Assembly (NCBI RefSeq): GCF_009938225.1
Contig: NZ_AP019657.1
Coordinates: 868,001-932,000 of the forward strand
Direction: 5' to 3'
From: Vibrio ponticus
GTDB lineage: Bacteria; Pseudomonadota; Gammaproteobacteria; Enterobacterales; Vibrionaceae
DNA length: 64,000 nucleotides
Shown here piece by piece: positions 49,998 to 57,645 of this stretch (position 1 is the stretch's first letter; each line of letters opens with the position of its first letter). The translations under genes were made by a program, and so were the position numbers. Below the pieces are notes generated by a model. That model was not told the DNA's origin and ran no database searches. It saw nothing but the letters and a program-made list of their open reading frames with translations.

Positions 49998-52475
49998 TTA
50001 TGCGAGTCCAGATTCTATGGCGAGTTTCAGCGCTTGTTTAGTGGTTGGCTTGGTAAGTCTCCCATCCATGATTTGCCTTATCTTCGCTAATTCAATCTGC
50101 CCTGACTCGCCAGAAAGTGCGTAAATCGGCAGATTAGGGTGGCGTTGTTTTATAAGCCTAGCGGCTTCAAATCCATCCATGACTGGCATTTGCACATCCA
50201 TAAAGATGAAGTCGACACTTGATTGGTCCAGCATATCGACGGCGACTTGACCATTGTTAGCTAGCACAACCTCATAACCGAGTTGATTTAGCAACAGTTT
50301 GACTAGTTGTCTTTGGATTTCTTTGTCATCCACAACCATTATTTTAGTACTGTTATATGCGGGAATATCGCTAAAGCTTGACGCAGAAGGTTCTATAGTC
50401 GGTTGCTCTTCTGGCAGTGCCAGTGGCTGAGGTGATACGGCGCCAGCCGGAAAGGAAAGATGAAATTCGGTATATTGATTGATTTTGGAGTAGCACTGAA
50501 TCGAGCCTCCAAATGACTTCATAACGCGTCGACAATAGCCCAGACCAAGACCGCTACCACCAGGCTTGTTGTAGGTGAAAAAATCGTCAAAGACGCGATT
50601 AAGCAGCGAGCTCGGGATACCAGGACCGGAATCTCTAATGATTAAAAAGTGTTCGTACTTGGATGAAAGGGTTTTGATTTCAATTTGCGACTCGGGATGA
50701 GAATCGAAATAGTAGATACCGTTACGCAGCAAATTAAAAATGACAAAGTTAAATAGAGTCTCATTGACCTTGACTGAGAAGTCTTGTGCGATATCGATAG
50801 ATATTCGACGACGTACTTGACTTGATTCATAGGCGTAACGGTCTATTGCCATGTTGACAGCGTGCTTAATCGACATCTCGCTGGTGGGTTCTTGCTCAAG
50901 TGATGCGTGATTCACTTCACGTAATATGATATCGATTAACTGGCGTCCTCGCTCAATCGACGACTTACCTTTGCTGAGTTCAACTTCAAGTTCTTCGCTG
51001 GTGGCTTGATTGAGAATTTTCTCATTGAGCAATTCGAAATGCAGTTGAGCTTGTGCCAAAGGGTTACGCATTTCATGAGCAATTGAATTCGCTAAAGCTT
51101 GGGCTTGGTGTACTTTTCTATCTGCATTTATATAGCCTTGCGCTTTGATTAATACGTATTGCAGCGCTTTAACTTCTTCAAAATAGTACATTTGTCCACA
51201 GGGCTTGTTTTTAGCTAACAAAAGGTGGCTCATGCGGTTGTTTTGGTCGAAGATTGGCAGCGCCAACGAAACTTGCTCTGACTTCATTTTGAAGTAGATT
51301 TTTTTTAGCATTTTGCCGACAGCAGCTTCGCCTAGAACTAATTCCTCCAATTCTTCAAAGATAAGTACACTGTCTTGCTTGTAGAGCTGAGAGGTGTATA
51401 GCTTCTCGTCTTGTAGGTTAGATACGAGTTGTAAGTCCCCTGGATTGATCGCTAGTGCTTTCTCGATCTTGGCAAAAGCATGGCTGGTCGAATTTTGAAA
51501 CTCATCCCCAAGAGAGCGGATACGTCGGTCTGGAGATTGGCTGGTTCCAAAAACAATTTGGCTACAAAGCCGATTAATCCATTGGGATAGTTGACGCCAG
51601 ATCAGTCCAGTAAATAGGCAACTGATTACGATGATCAACGCCGGATCGTAAGTAGACAATACACTCATAATCAGAGTGAGTGGTGCGATGATTATTAGGC
51701 TAGTGAGAACAAGGGAGAGGCTAGAGTAAATGACATAGCGGTTGCTATAAAACCTTGACGTAATCAGGGCATAACCAATTAAAAGCATTTCTGTGATAGC
51801 GAATGCTGGCGGTATCCAAGACATTGAGAAGTCGTGCCAGATTAATGGTATTGCGCCATTAACTAATACAGATGAGATCATAAAAACACTGATGCCCGTT
51901 AGCATGTAAAGTGATTTTACCTGCTGTAAAGCGCGAGCTTTGCGTGCGTATAGGACAATGTTTTGTACACTGATGGCAACGAGTAGCAAGATAATGCAGA
52001 AAAACAGTCCTGCCTTTTGACCAAAATGGACATCGAAGCTGCCAATCTCCGCCACTGTCACGTCAACAACGGTATGCCCTGGTAGATAATTGAGATAAAT
52101 GGCCAAGATTGATACGGCAAAAATGCTCCCGTTTTGGAGATATTTTGCCCAAATGCTGATCACTTCGGTGACGAGTATTTGGGTAATAATGCAAGCAAAT
52201 ACAAAACTGGAAAACAAAGTCAGATTTGAGAAAAGCGCCATACTGACAACCAGTGTGCTGTCGGCTCTGATGACAAATGGCGAATAAAAAAACGCATTGC
52301 TTAATATCCACATCATAATCGACGATGAATAAAGTAAATATGGCGTGCCAATTCGTTGATCAAAGCCAGAGTGGGACTGGCGGAATGAGCGGATAAAGCA
52401 GATCGTCCAACTCGCGACGACAGTAGCTGCTCCCAATAGGACGAGAAACACAGGATGAAGAGCTGATTCAAGCAT
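49998..52475 (-). CDS. luxN: LuxN-like hybrid sensor kinase (acyl-homoserine-lactone receptor family)
   Basis: The 825-residue protein has the LuxN layout. About nine membrane segments cover residues 1-300, followed by a linker to about 450. The HisKA domain has the phosphoryl His at 467 in ANSIAHEMRNPLAQ. The HATPase domain reads NETLFNFVIFNLLRNGIYYFD, DSGPGIP and GGSGLGLGYCRRVMKSFGG. A C-terminal receiver has Asp 760 in FMDVQMPVMDGF. In V. harveyi LuxN binds the AHL made by LuxM and signals through LuxU and LuxO. Phe151, Phe158, Phe159 and Trp220 match LuxN positions I recall as important for ligand response, but Asn206 replaces LuxN His210. No luxM lies beside it. Confidence 0.88.
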   Translation of the reverse strand: MLESALHPVFLVLLGAATVVASWTICFIRSFRQSHSGFDQRIGTPYLLYSSSIMMWILSNAFFYSPFVIRADSTLVVSMALFSNLTLFSSFVFACIITQILVTEVISIWAKYLQNGSIFAVSILAIYLNYLPGHTVVDVTVAEIGSFDVHFGQKAGLFFCIILLLVAISVQNIVLYARKARALQQVKSLYMLTGISVFMISSVLVNGAIPLIWHDFSMSWIPPAFAITEMLLIGYALITSRFYSNRYVIYSSLSLVLTSLIIIAPLTLIMSVLSTYDPALIIVISCLFTGLIWRQLSQWINRLCSQIVFGTSQSPDRRIRSLGDEFQNSTSHAFAKIEKALAINPGDLQLVSNLQDEKLYTSQLYKQDSVLIFEELEELVLGEAAVGKMLKKIYFKMKSEQVSLALPIFDQNNRMSHLLLAKNKPCGQMYYFEEVKALQYVLIKAQGYINADRKVHQAQALANSIAHEMRNPLAQAQLHFELLNEKILNQATSEELEVELSKGKSSIERGRQLIDIILREVNHASLEQEPTSEMSIKHAVNMAIDRYAYESSQVRRRISIDIAQDFSVKVNETLFNFVIFNLLRNGIYYFDSHPESQIEIKTLSSKYEHFLIIRDSGPGIPSSLLNRVFDDFFTYNKPGGSGLGLGYCRRVMKSFGGSIQCYSKINQYTEFHLSFPAGAVSPQPLALPEEQPTIEPSASSFSDIPAYNSTKIMVVDDKEIQRQLVKLLLNQLGYEVVLANNGQVAVDMLDQSSVDFIFMDVQMPVMDGFEAARLIKQRHPNLPIYALSGESGQIELAKIRQIMDGRLTKPTTKQALKLAIESGLA

Positions 52476-53139
52476 TGACGACTCCGAAATGCGCTTTCGG
52501 TTCGTGGGTGTGTACAGCGATTGTTCGAGGTGTGATAATGATCTTTGCTACTTCCATATAAGCAATCATTCGTTAATTTACGACTTTTGTATTGAATTTA
52601 TCCATATTTTGCTAGGTGTTGTAAACCACTGTCACGCGTGCTAGGTCGCATTATCGGTTAATCTAATCGTAAGTTTAGTTATCTAGATTAAAAAGCAACC
52701 TCAGGATAAAGCTTGATTTATGCGTAATAGCCGCAGGGTGGAGTCCTTCTGATCTAAGAGATCGCTTTACGACAAAAGCGCAGAGAAAAGAGTTGTAAAG
52801 CAACAACTAACGCGGTTCTAATTTATAAAGTTACTTTTATGTCGCAAAAACGTTGATATTGCACTCTGGGTTTATATTTTGTGATGCTTTGTTTTTGTGG
52901 ATTTAAATTCCGTTTTATGGTGGTTTTTGGGTTATTAAGTCTGCAATTGTTTAATATATAGATAATTCACCTAACTATTTTGTGAGTATTGTGGCTATCT
53001 GCATAGAAAAAAGTTGGCGAAAATCATAAGGTTGGCATACACTTCCTGTTGATATGCCTATGTCATTGATTGGCTGGGTGAAATGCTTTGGCGCTGCCTT
53101 TGGGCAGTGATGTTTAACACAGCTTTTGAGGATAAATCT
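52476..53139. other. Intergenic region between the LuxN-like gene and ihfA
   Basis: About 660 bp hold no credible gene and no luxM remnant I can recognise. It contains small stems, for example AGTTGT-AAAGCA-ACAACT near 52790 and GCGCTGCCTTTGGGCAGTG near 53090. The stretch 52690-52810 is less AT-rich and could encode a small RNA, but no known family matches. Promoters for both divergent genes must lie here. Confidence 0.5.
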
Positions 53140-53436
53140 ATGGCGCTCACAAAAGCCGATTTGGCCGAGAACCTGTTTGAAAAGCTTGGATACAGTAAAC
53201 GCGATGCCAAGGAAACGGTTGAGGCATTTTTTGAAGAGATTCGCAAGGCACTGGAAAACGGTGAGCAAGTGAAGCTCTCAGGATTTGGTAACTTTGACTT
53301 ACGCGAAAAAAACGAACGCCCTGGTCGCAACCCAAAAACAGGTGAGGATATTCCAATTAGCGCGCGCCGCGTGGTAACTTTCCGCCCTGGGCAAAAATTA
53401 AAAGCTCGTGTTGAGACTATTAAAGGCGAAAGTTAA
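53140..53436 (+). CDS. ihfA: Integration host factor alpha subunit
   Basis: IhfA pairs with IhfB to bend DNA, assisting sigma-54 promoters such as that of psp, recombination and replication. I start it at ATG 53140 ([20 protein letters not shown]) after GAGGAT; the open frame extends upstream without homology. The 98 residues include [18 protein letters not shown] and the intercalating arm [14 protein letters not shown]. In enterics and V. cholerae ihfA follows pheST, but here a long intergenic region and a divergent gene lie upstream. Confidence 0.97.
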   Translation: MALTKADLAENLFEKLGYSKRDAKETVEAFFEEIRKALENGEQVKLSGFGNFDLREKNERPGRNPKTGEDIPISARRVVTFRPGQKLKARVETIKGES

Positions 53437-53530
53437 TAACGCTGTCGACGGACCGAACCTTTGCTATTACTTGTGAGGGGACTAAGTGATAGTAGCGTAG
53501 TGACGCTGCTAATACTGGGCAAGTAATAGA

Positions 53531-53559
53531 AAAACACCCAAGCAAGCTTGGGTGTTTTT
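53531..53559. terminator. Terminator between ihfA and the DUF440 gene
   Basis: AAAACACCCAAGC (53531-53543) pairs with GCTTGGGTGTTTT (53546-53558). A and T runs on the two sides allow use by both convergent genes. Confidence 0.9.
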
Positions 53560-53581
53560 GTATCTAGTGAAGCGATTTGAC

Positions 53582-53902
53582 TTAGTCACGCTTCCATAGA
53601 ATATGACAGAACTTATTGTCTGGATCACGGCTCACTAATAGGCGCGCAAAAACATCATCCAGAACATCGTTTTCTTCGTTAACTAGACCTACACGCACTT
53701 CTGCATACACTTCTTTGTCAACGTCAAAACCAACGTGAGCTACCCAATCATCTCCGGTTTCAACCAGTTCGGCTGCACCACGATCTTCAAATTGCGCAGT
53801 AAACAGAATGACATCAGCCGCTTCTAGGTTGTCTGGTGCCATTTCTAAGAAAATGTCATAAGCGGTGTCGATCGCATCATCGTAAGAAATCAGTTCAGTC
53901 AT
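53582..53902 (-). CDS. DUF440 (HI1450/YciU-type) acidic protein
   Basis: The 106-residue, strongly acidic protein belongs to the HI1450 family, described as a double-stranded DNA mimic that binds HU. The N-terminus YDDAIDTAYDIFLEMAPDNLEAADVILF and the C-terminal FARLLVSRDPDNKFCHILWKRD are the family blocks, with about a quarter of residues Asp or Glu. It starts two bases after the yeiP stop, so the two are cotranscribed. Its ihfA neighbour is another nucleoid protein, which may be chance. Confidence 0.93.
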   Translation of the reverse strand: MTELISYDDAIDTAYDIFLEMAPDNLEAADVILFTAQFEDRGAAELVETGDDWVAHVGFDVDKEVYAEVRVGLVNEENDVLDDVFARLLVSRDPDNKFCHILWKRD

Positions 53903-53904
53903 AA

Positions 53905-54474
53905 TTACGCACGGCTCATGTATTTACGTTCAGCAGTGTTCACGATGATACGGTCGCCTTGAGCGATGTATTCAGGAACTTGTACTGTTAGACCTGTTGA
54001 TAGGCGAGCTGGTTTAGTACGTGCAGATGCTGATGCACCTTTGATTGAAGGGTCAGTTTCTTCAATCACTAGCTCAACTGCAGCAGGTAGTTCGATAGCA
54101 ACTGGAGAACCATTTACTAGAACAACCATCACACCTTGGATTTCTTCAGTGATGAACATTAGTTCGTCTTCGATATCCGCTTTCTTGAAGTTGAATTGAG
54201 TGTAGTCTTCATTGTCCATGAAGATGTACTCGTCGCCGTCAACGTAAGAGAAAGATACCGCACGTTTGAACATATCAACTGTTTCTACAACGTCATCTGA
54301 CTTGTAACGCTCATCTGCACGAGCGCCAGTGTTTAGGTCAACACAGCGTAGTTTGTAAATTTTTGCGCCGCCACGTCCACCTGGAGTAGTTACTTCGATA
54401 TCTTTGATTAGTAGAGTTTTGCCGTTAGAGTCAACGATTGCAAAACCTTTCTTTAGCTCACTTGCCTTAGGCAT
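53905..54474 (-). CDS. yeiP: Elongation factor P-like protein YeiP
   Basis: YeiP is a three-domain OB-fold paralogue of EF-P with a role in translation that is less well defined. I start it at ATG 54474 (MPKASELKKGFAIVDSNGK), nine bases after AAGGA; a TTG at 54480 is less likely. The modified-loop position reads TPGGRGGAKIYKLR, with Arg where EF-P has Lys. C-terminal blocks KGASASARTKPARLSTGL and VPEYIAQGDRI fit. Optimal codon use suggests good expression. Confidence 0.93.
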   Translation of the reverse strand: MPKASELKKGFAIVDSNGKTLLIKDIEVTTPGGRGGAKIYKLRCVDLNTGARADERYKSDDVVETVDMFKRAVSFSYVDGDEYIFMDNEDYTQFNFKKADIEDELMFITEEIQGVMVVLVNGSPVAIELPAAVELVIEETDPSIKGASASARTKPARLSTGLTVQVPEYIAQGDRIIVNTAERKYMSRA

Positions 54475-54643
54475 GAACAATTTCCTTCATATGAGTTATA
54501 AGGGCGGCATTATATCCTCGTTATATGAGTGGCGACAATATCTGAAATCGCATCTAACCAGTAATAAACCGCGTGATAGTCTTGATTGAATCACCTCAGT
54601 AAGGGATTATGTCCAACCAAGTGAATTAGCTTCAGATTCTTTG

Positions 54644-55411
54644 ATGATTTTATCGGCAATAGATCCTAAACAACCATTTCAACCTGATTATAGCCAAGCT
54701 GTCAGCGAACTAGTGACAGCGATGCGCTCTGGTCTCGGTCATACATTGCATAGCCTTTATGTCTATGGCAGTGTCGCGCGAAAAACGGCGGTTCCTTATC
54801 GTTCTAATCTTGACGTTATAGTTGTGGTACAGCAAAGTCCGGGTACGCAATGGTCTACTTTGTTAAATACCATTAAGTGGCGATTCCAAAAGAGCTATCC
54901 CCACATCACTGAAATTAACGTCAAGACCGCTTTAGTAGGTGAGGTAGCCTCATTAGAGAGCATTTTTTCTTGGGGATTTTTGCTCCGCCATTGTGCCGTT
55001 TGCGTGCACGGTGAGAATTTGTCTGAGTGCTTTGGCGACTATGAACCGAGCTGGGAAATTGCCAAGCATTGGAACATGGATTTAATTGAGTGGTTGCCCG
55101 TGTATCGCAACCGAATTGCACGCGCTGGTGACGACAAAGAGCTTCATTACGTTCAGAGACTTGTCGGTAAGAAATTATTGCGCGCTAGCTACTCGCTGGT
55201 TATACCCAAAGATCGTGGGTGGTACGACTCTCCAGTAGAGTGCGGTAAACACTTTTTGCGTTACTATCCTGACATGCAAGTAGAAGTAGAACGGTTAGTT
55301 ATTATGCTTTCTTCGCGGGTTTTACCTAAGCGAGCAACAATTGGCATGATTGATTCTTTTGGTGATTGGCTGATTAAGCAGTATCAAAAAACGGAATTTA
55401 GGATCGGCTAA
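54644..55411 (+). CDS. Nucleotidyltransferase-domain protein of unknown target
   Basis: The 255-residue protein has a pol-beta-type nucleotidyltransferase motif near residue 40: LYVYGSVARKTAVPYRSNLDVIVVV, that is GS followed by DxxxxD-like acidic spacing. A helical C-terminal half includes LIEWLPVYRNRIARAG and KKLLRASYSLVIPKDRG, similar to aminoglycoside adenylyltransferase-like proteins. I start it at ATG 54644, one codon after a TTG. Only one carboxylate of the catalytic pair is obvious in the first motif (NLDVIVV). The substrate is unknown, and no antitoxin-like partner is adjacent. Confidence 0.75.
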   Translation: MILSAIDPKQPFQPDYSQAVSELVTAMRSGLGHTLHSLYVYGSVARKTAVPYRSNLDVIVVVQQSPGTQWSTLLNTIKWRFQKSYPHITEINVKTALVGEVASLESIFSWGFLLRHCAVCVHGENLSECFGDYEPSWEIAKHWNMDLIEWLPVYRNRIARAGDDKELHYVQRLVGKKLLRASYSLVIPKDRGWYDSPVECGKHFLRYYPDMQVEVERLVIMLSSRVLPKRATIGMIDSFGDWLIKQYQKTEFRIG

Positions 55412-55551
55412 AGGGACTTGATGTGTCTCACACAAAATACAGCAAACGGGCTAAAACTTATCATCATAGTTGAGAGGCAGTGCTTAAATTGAAATTACTC
55501 ACAAAGTGCTGAAATTATTTAACTTATAATAAACCAAAGTGTTGTTCATGG

Positions 55552-57645
55552 ATGAGCTTCAAGTTGACGTTCTTATTAGTCCGTAATATCGAAAGTTTAA
55601 AGAAAATAATGGCAGATCAGCTTCAGGCGATCAGGGAGAGCTTGCTGTGGATATTGCCGTGCTTGATGATCATTTCATTGACGCTATTCACGGCTTCTTT
55701 AGGGGAGTTCCTCTTTGGCAATGAGGAGCCGTGGGTCAAAGCGGTGTTCGAGCTTTACCACTTCGTTAATGAACTCTTTCCGATATTATTGACCGCAGCA
55801 CTCGCCTACATTCTTGCCATGCGTTGGCGCTTACCACGTCCTCCAATCGCTTTAGTTTTAATTGTTTATCTCTCCATTTTTGACCAACTGTTTGGTGTTC
55901 GTGACACCACGGTCGTGTTTGAACTGCTGATCTCGTTAGTTACCCCTCTGTATGCGGTTCCTCTCATCGCCTATATCTACAGTTTGCGTTGGATGAAGTT
56001 TGTTACTAACAATCATTTAGGCAGAATAGTTAAAGAGTCACTCAATTTAATTTTGCCTTCTATTATTGTGGGCATTATTGTCCTAACGGTTAACTCAAGC
56101 TTGATCATAGCGATCGAGGCGACCAATGTGTCGAATTTATTCTCGATAGAATATAGTGACTCGCCGTTAGGGTTTGGTGCCATATTCGCGATGGTCAACT
56201 CGATGTTTTGGTTTGTTGGTATCCACGGCTACTACGCCTTGTTGCCGATGGTTGATGTGTTGCAGAGTGCGGTTGATTCGGCGCACTACCAAATGGAACT
56301 CCAAGGCACGACCGAGTTTATTATTAACCATTCTTCGATGGCGGTATTTACTTTTCTTGGCGGAGCAGGGGCAACATTAGGTTTAGTGTTAGCTTTGCTT
56401 TTTTTTAGTAATAACAAAGCATTCCGTTTAATTGCCTTGGCGAGCTTACCTTTGGGTATGCTGAATATTAATGAAGTATTACTGTTCGGTTTGCCGATTA
56501 TTTTTAATCCGCGCTTATTTATTCCCTTTTTCCTTGCACCAGTGATTAATACGGTGATCGCTTATTTGGTGATTGGTGGCGGATGGGTTTCTGTTCCTAT
56601 TACTAACATGCCTTTTAGTAGCCCGGTATTTTTTAATGCATGGATTGTCACTCAAGGGGACATGAATGCTTGTTTATTGCAGTTATTTAATATTTTTGTT
56701 TCTTGTTTAGTCTATGCGCCATTTGTCTTGATGCTTAATCGTACGACCAGCGATCGAACGATCTTATTTTCTTCGTTAGACACCACCTATTCACGCCGTG
56801 CTGAAGAGGCGCATACCTTAAGCGATGACCGTGTTTCTCAAATGGTCACTGCACAAAAGCAGCAGCAGGATCTGGAGCTAAAGTTACACACCTTTAGTGA
56901 CAAAGAGTTTTGTTTGCACTATCAACCTCAGGTTTGCCGTGTAACCGGACAAGTGGTGGGATGTGAGGCTCTGATCCGGTCGGTAGACAAAAACGGTAAT
57001 ATCGAATATCCCGGTTCATTTTTGCCCGCTTTCGAGCAAGCGGGCTTGATGAAAGACATTGATCGTTGGGCGGTGATTCAGACCGTTCATGACTTGAAAA
57101 TTGCCATCGCAGAAGGGTGGGCGATTCCTACCAGCGTGAATTTGACACCAGAAACCATATTGGACTCGGAGTTAATGAAGCAGATTGCGGGCTACATCAG
57201 TCGTGTTGGTGAATATGTTCATGTTGAGATCACCGAAGAGTCGTTACTGAGAGATCGTGAGAAGGTTTCTTCTGCTCTGCACGCTTTGCATAAAGTAGGA
57301 GCGAAAATCTGTATTGATGACTTTGGCTCTGGCTATTCATCCTTGAGCTATCTATCGATGTTTGACGTTGATGTGATCAAGATTGATCGAACCTTTATGA
57401 CTACGCTAGAAAATGCAAAAGGGCAGAAAGTCTTCAATGGACTCATCAGTGTCGCACAAGATCTCAACTTAGCGGTCGTTGCTGAAGGTGTTGAGACCGA
57501 GACACAGTTAGAACGCATCCCTTTACGTAATCATCTTGCCATTCAAGGCTGGTATTACAGTAAGTCACTGCCACATCAAGCACTGCGAGAGTATATCGCA
57601 AGTCGTAATGCGAACAATGTCGACATGACACTAGAACAAACCTAA
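55552..57645 (+). CDS. PTS EIIC-like membrane domain fused to an EAL c-di-GMP phosphodiesterase
   Basis: Residues about 20-400 form a lactose/cellobiose-type PTS IIC domain with about 10 hydrophobic segments. It carries the EIIC marks GIHGYY (223-228) and NINEVLLFGLPIIFNPRLF (from 305, Glu308). No IIA or IIB domain is present. Residues about 440-690 are an EAL domain whose catalytic set looks complete: Glu472 in CEALIR, Asn530, Glu559, Asp589-Asp590 in DDFGSGYSS, Lys610, Glu645 and Gln665. The protein should hydrolyse c-di-GMP, perhaps in response to a sugar sensed by the IIC part. Its last 15 bases overlap the convergent polB gene. Confidence 0.88.
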   Translation: MSFKLTFLLVRNIESLKKIMADQLQAIRESLLWILPCLMIISLTLFTASLGEFLFGNEEPWVKAVFELYHFVNELFPILLTAALAYILAMRWRLPRPPIALVLIVYLSIFDQLFGVRDTTVVFELLISLVTPLYAVPLIAYIYSLRWMKFVTNNHLGRIVKESLNLILPSIIVGIIVLTVNSSLIIAIEATNVSNLFSIEYSDSPLGFGAIFAMVNSMFWFVGIHGYYALLPMVDVLQSAVDSAHYQMELQGTTEFIINHSSMAVFTFLGGAGATLGLVLALLFFSNNKAFRLIALASLPLGMLNINEVLLFGLPIIFNPRLFIPFFLAPVINTVIAYLVIGGGWVSVPITNMPFSSPVFFNAWIVTQGDMNACLLQLFNIFVSCLVYAPFVLMLNRTTSDRTILFSSLDTTYSRRAEEAHTLSDDRVSQMVTAQKQQQDLELKLHTFSDKEFCLHYQPQVCRVTGQVVGCEALIRSVDKNGNIEYPGSFLPAFEQAGLMKDIDRWAVIQTVHDLKIAIAEGWAIPTSVNLTPETILDSELMKQIAGYISRVGEYVHVEITEESLLRDREKVSSALHALHKVGAKICIDDFGSGYSSLSYLSMFDVDVIKIDRTFMTTLENAKGQKVFNGLISVAQDLNLAVVAEGVETETQLERIPLRNHLAIQGWYYSKSLPHQALREYIASRNANNVDMTLEQT

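Noticed and set aside
52690..52810. A possible c-di-GMP riboswitch or Qrr-type small RNA upstream of the LuxN-like gene
   Set aside because: Neither the GEMM core nor the conserved Qrr pairing region or a sigma-54 promoter is present; kept only as an unspecified candidate transcript.
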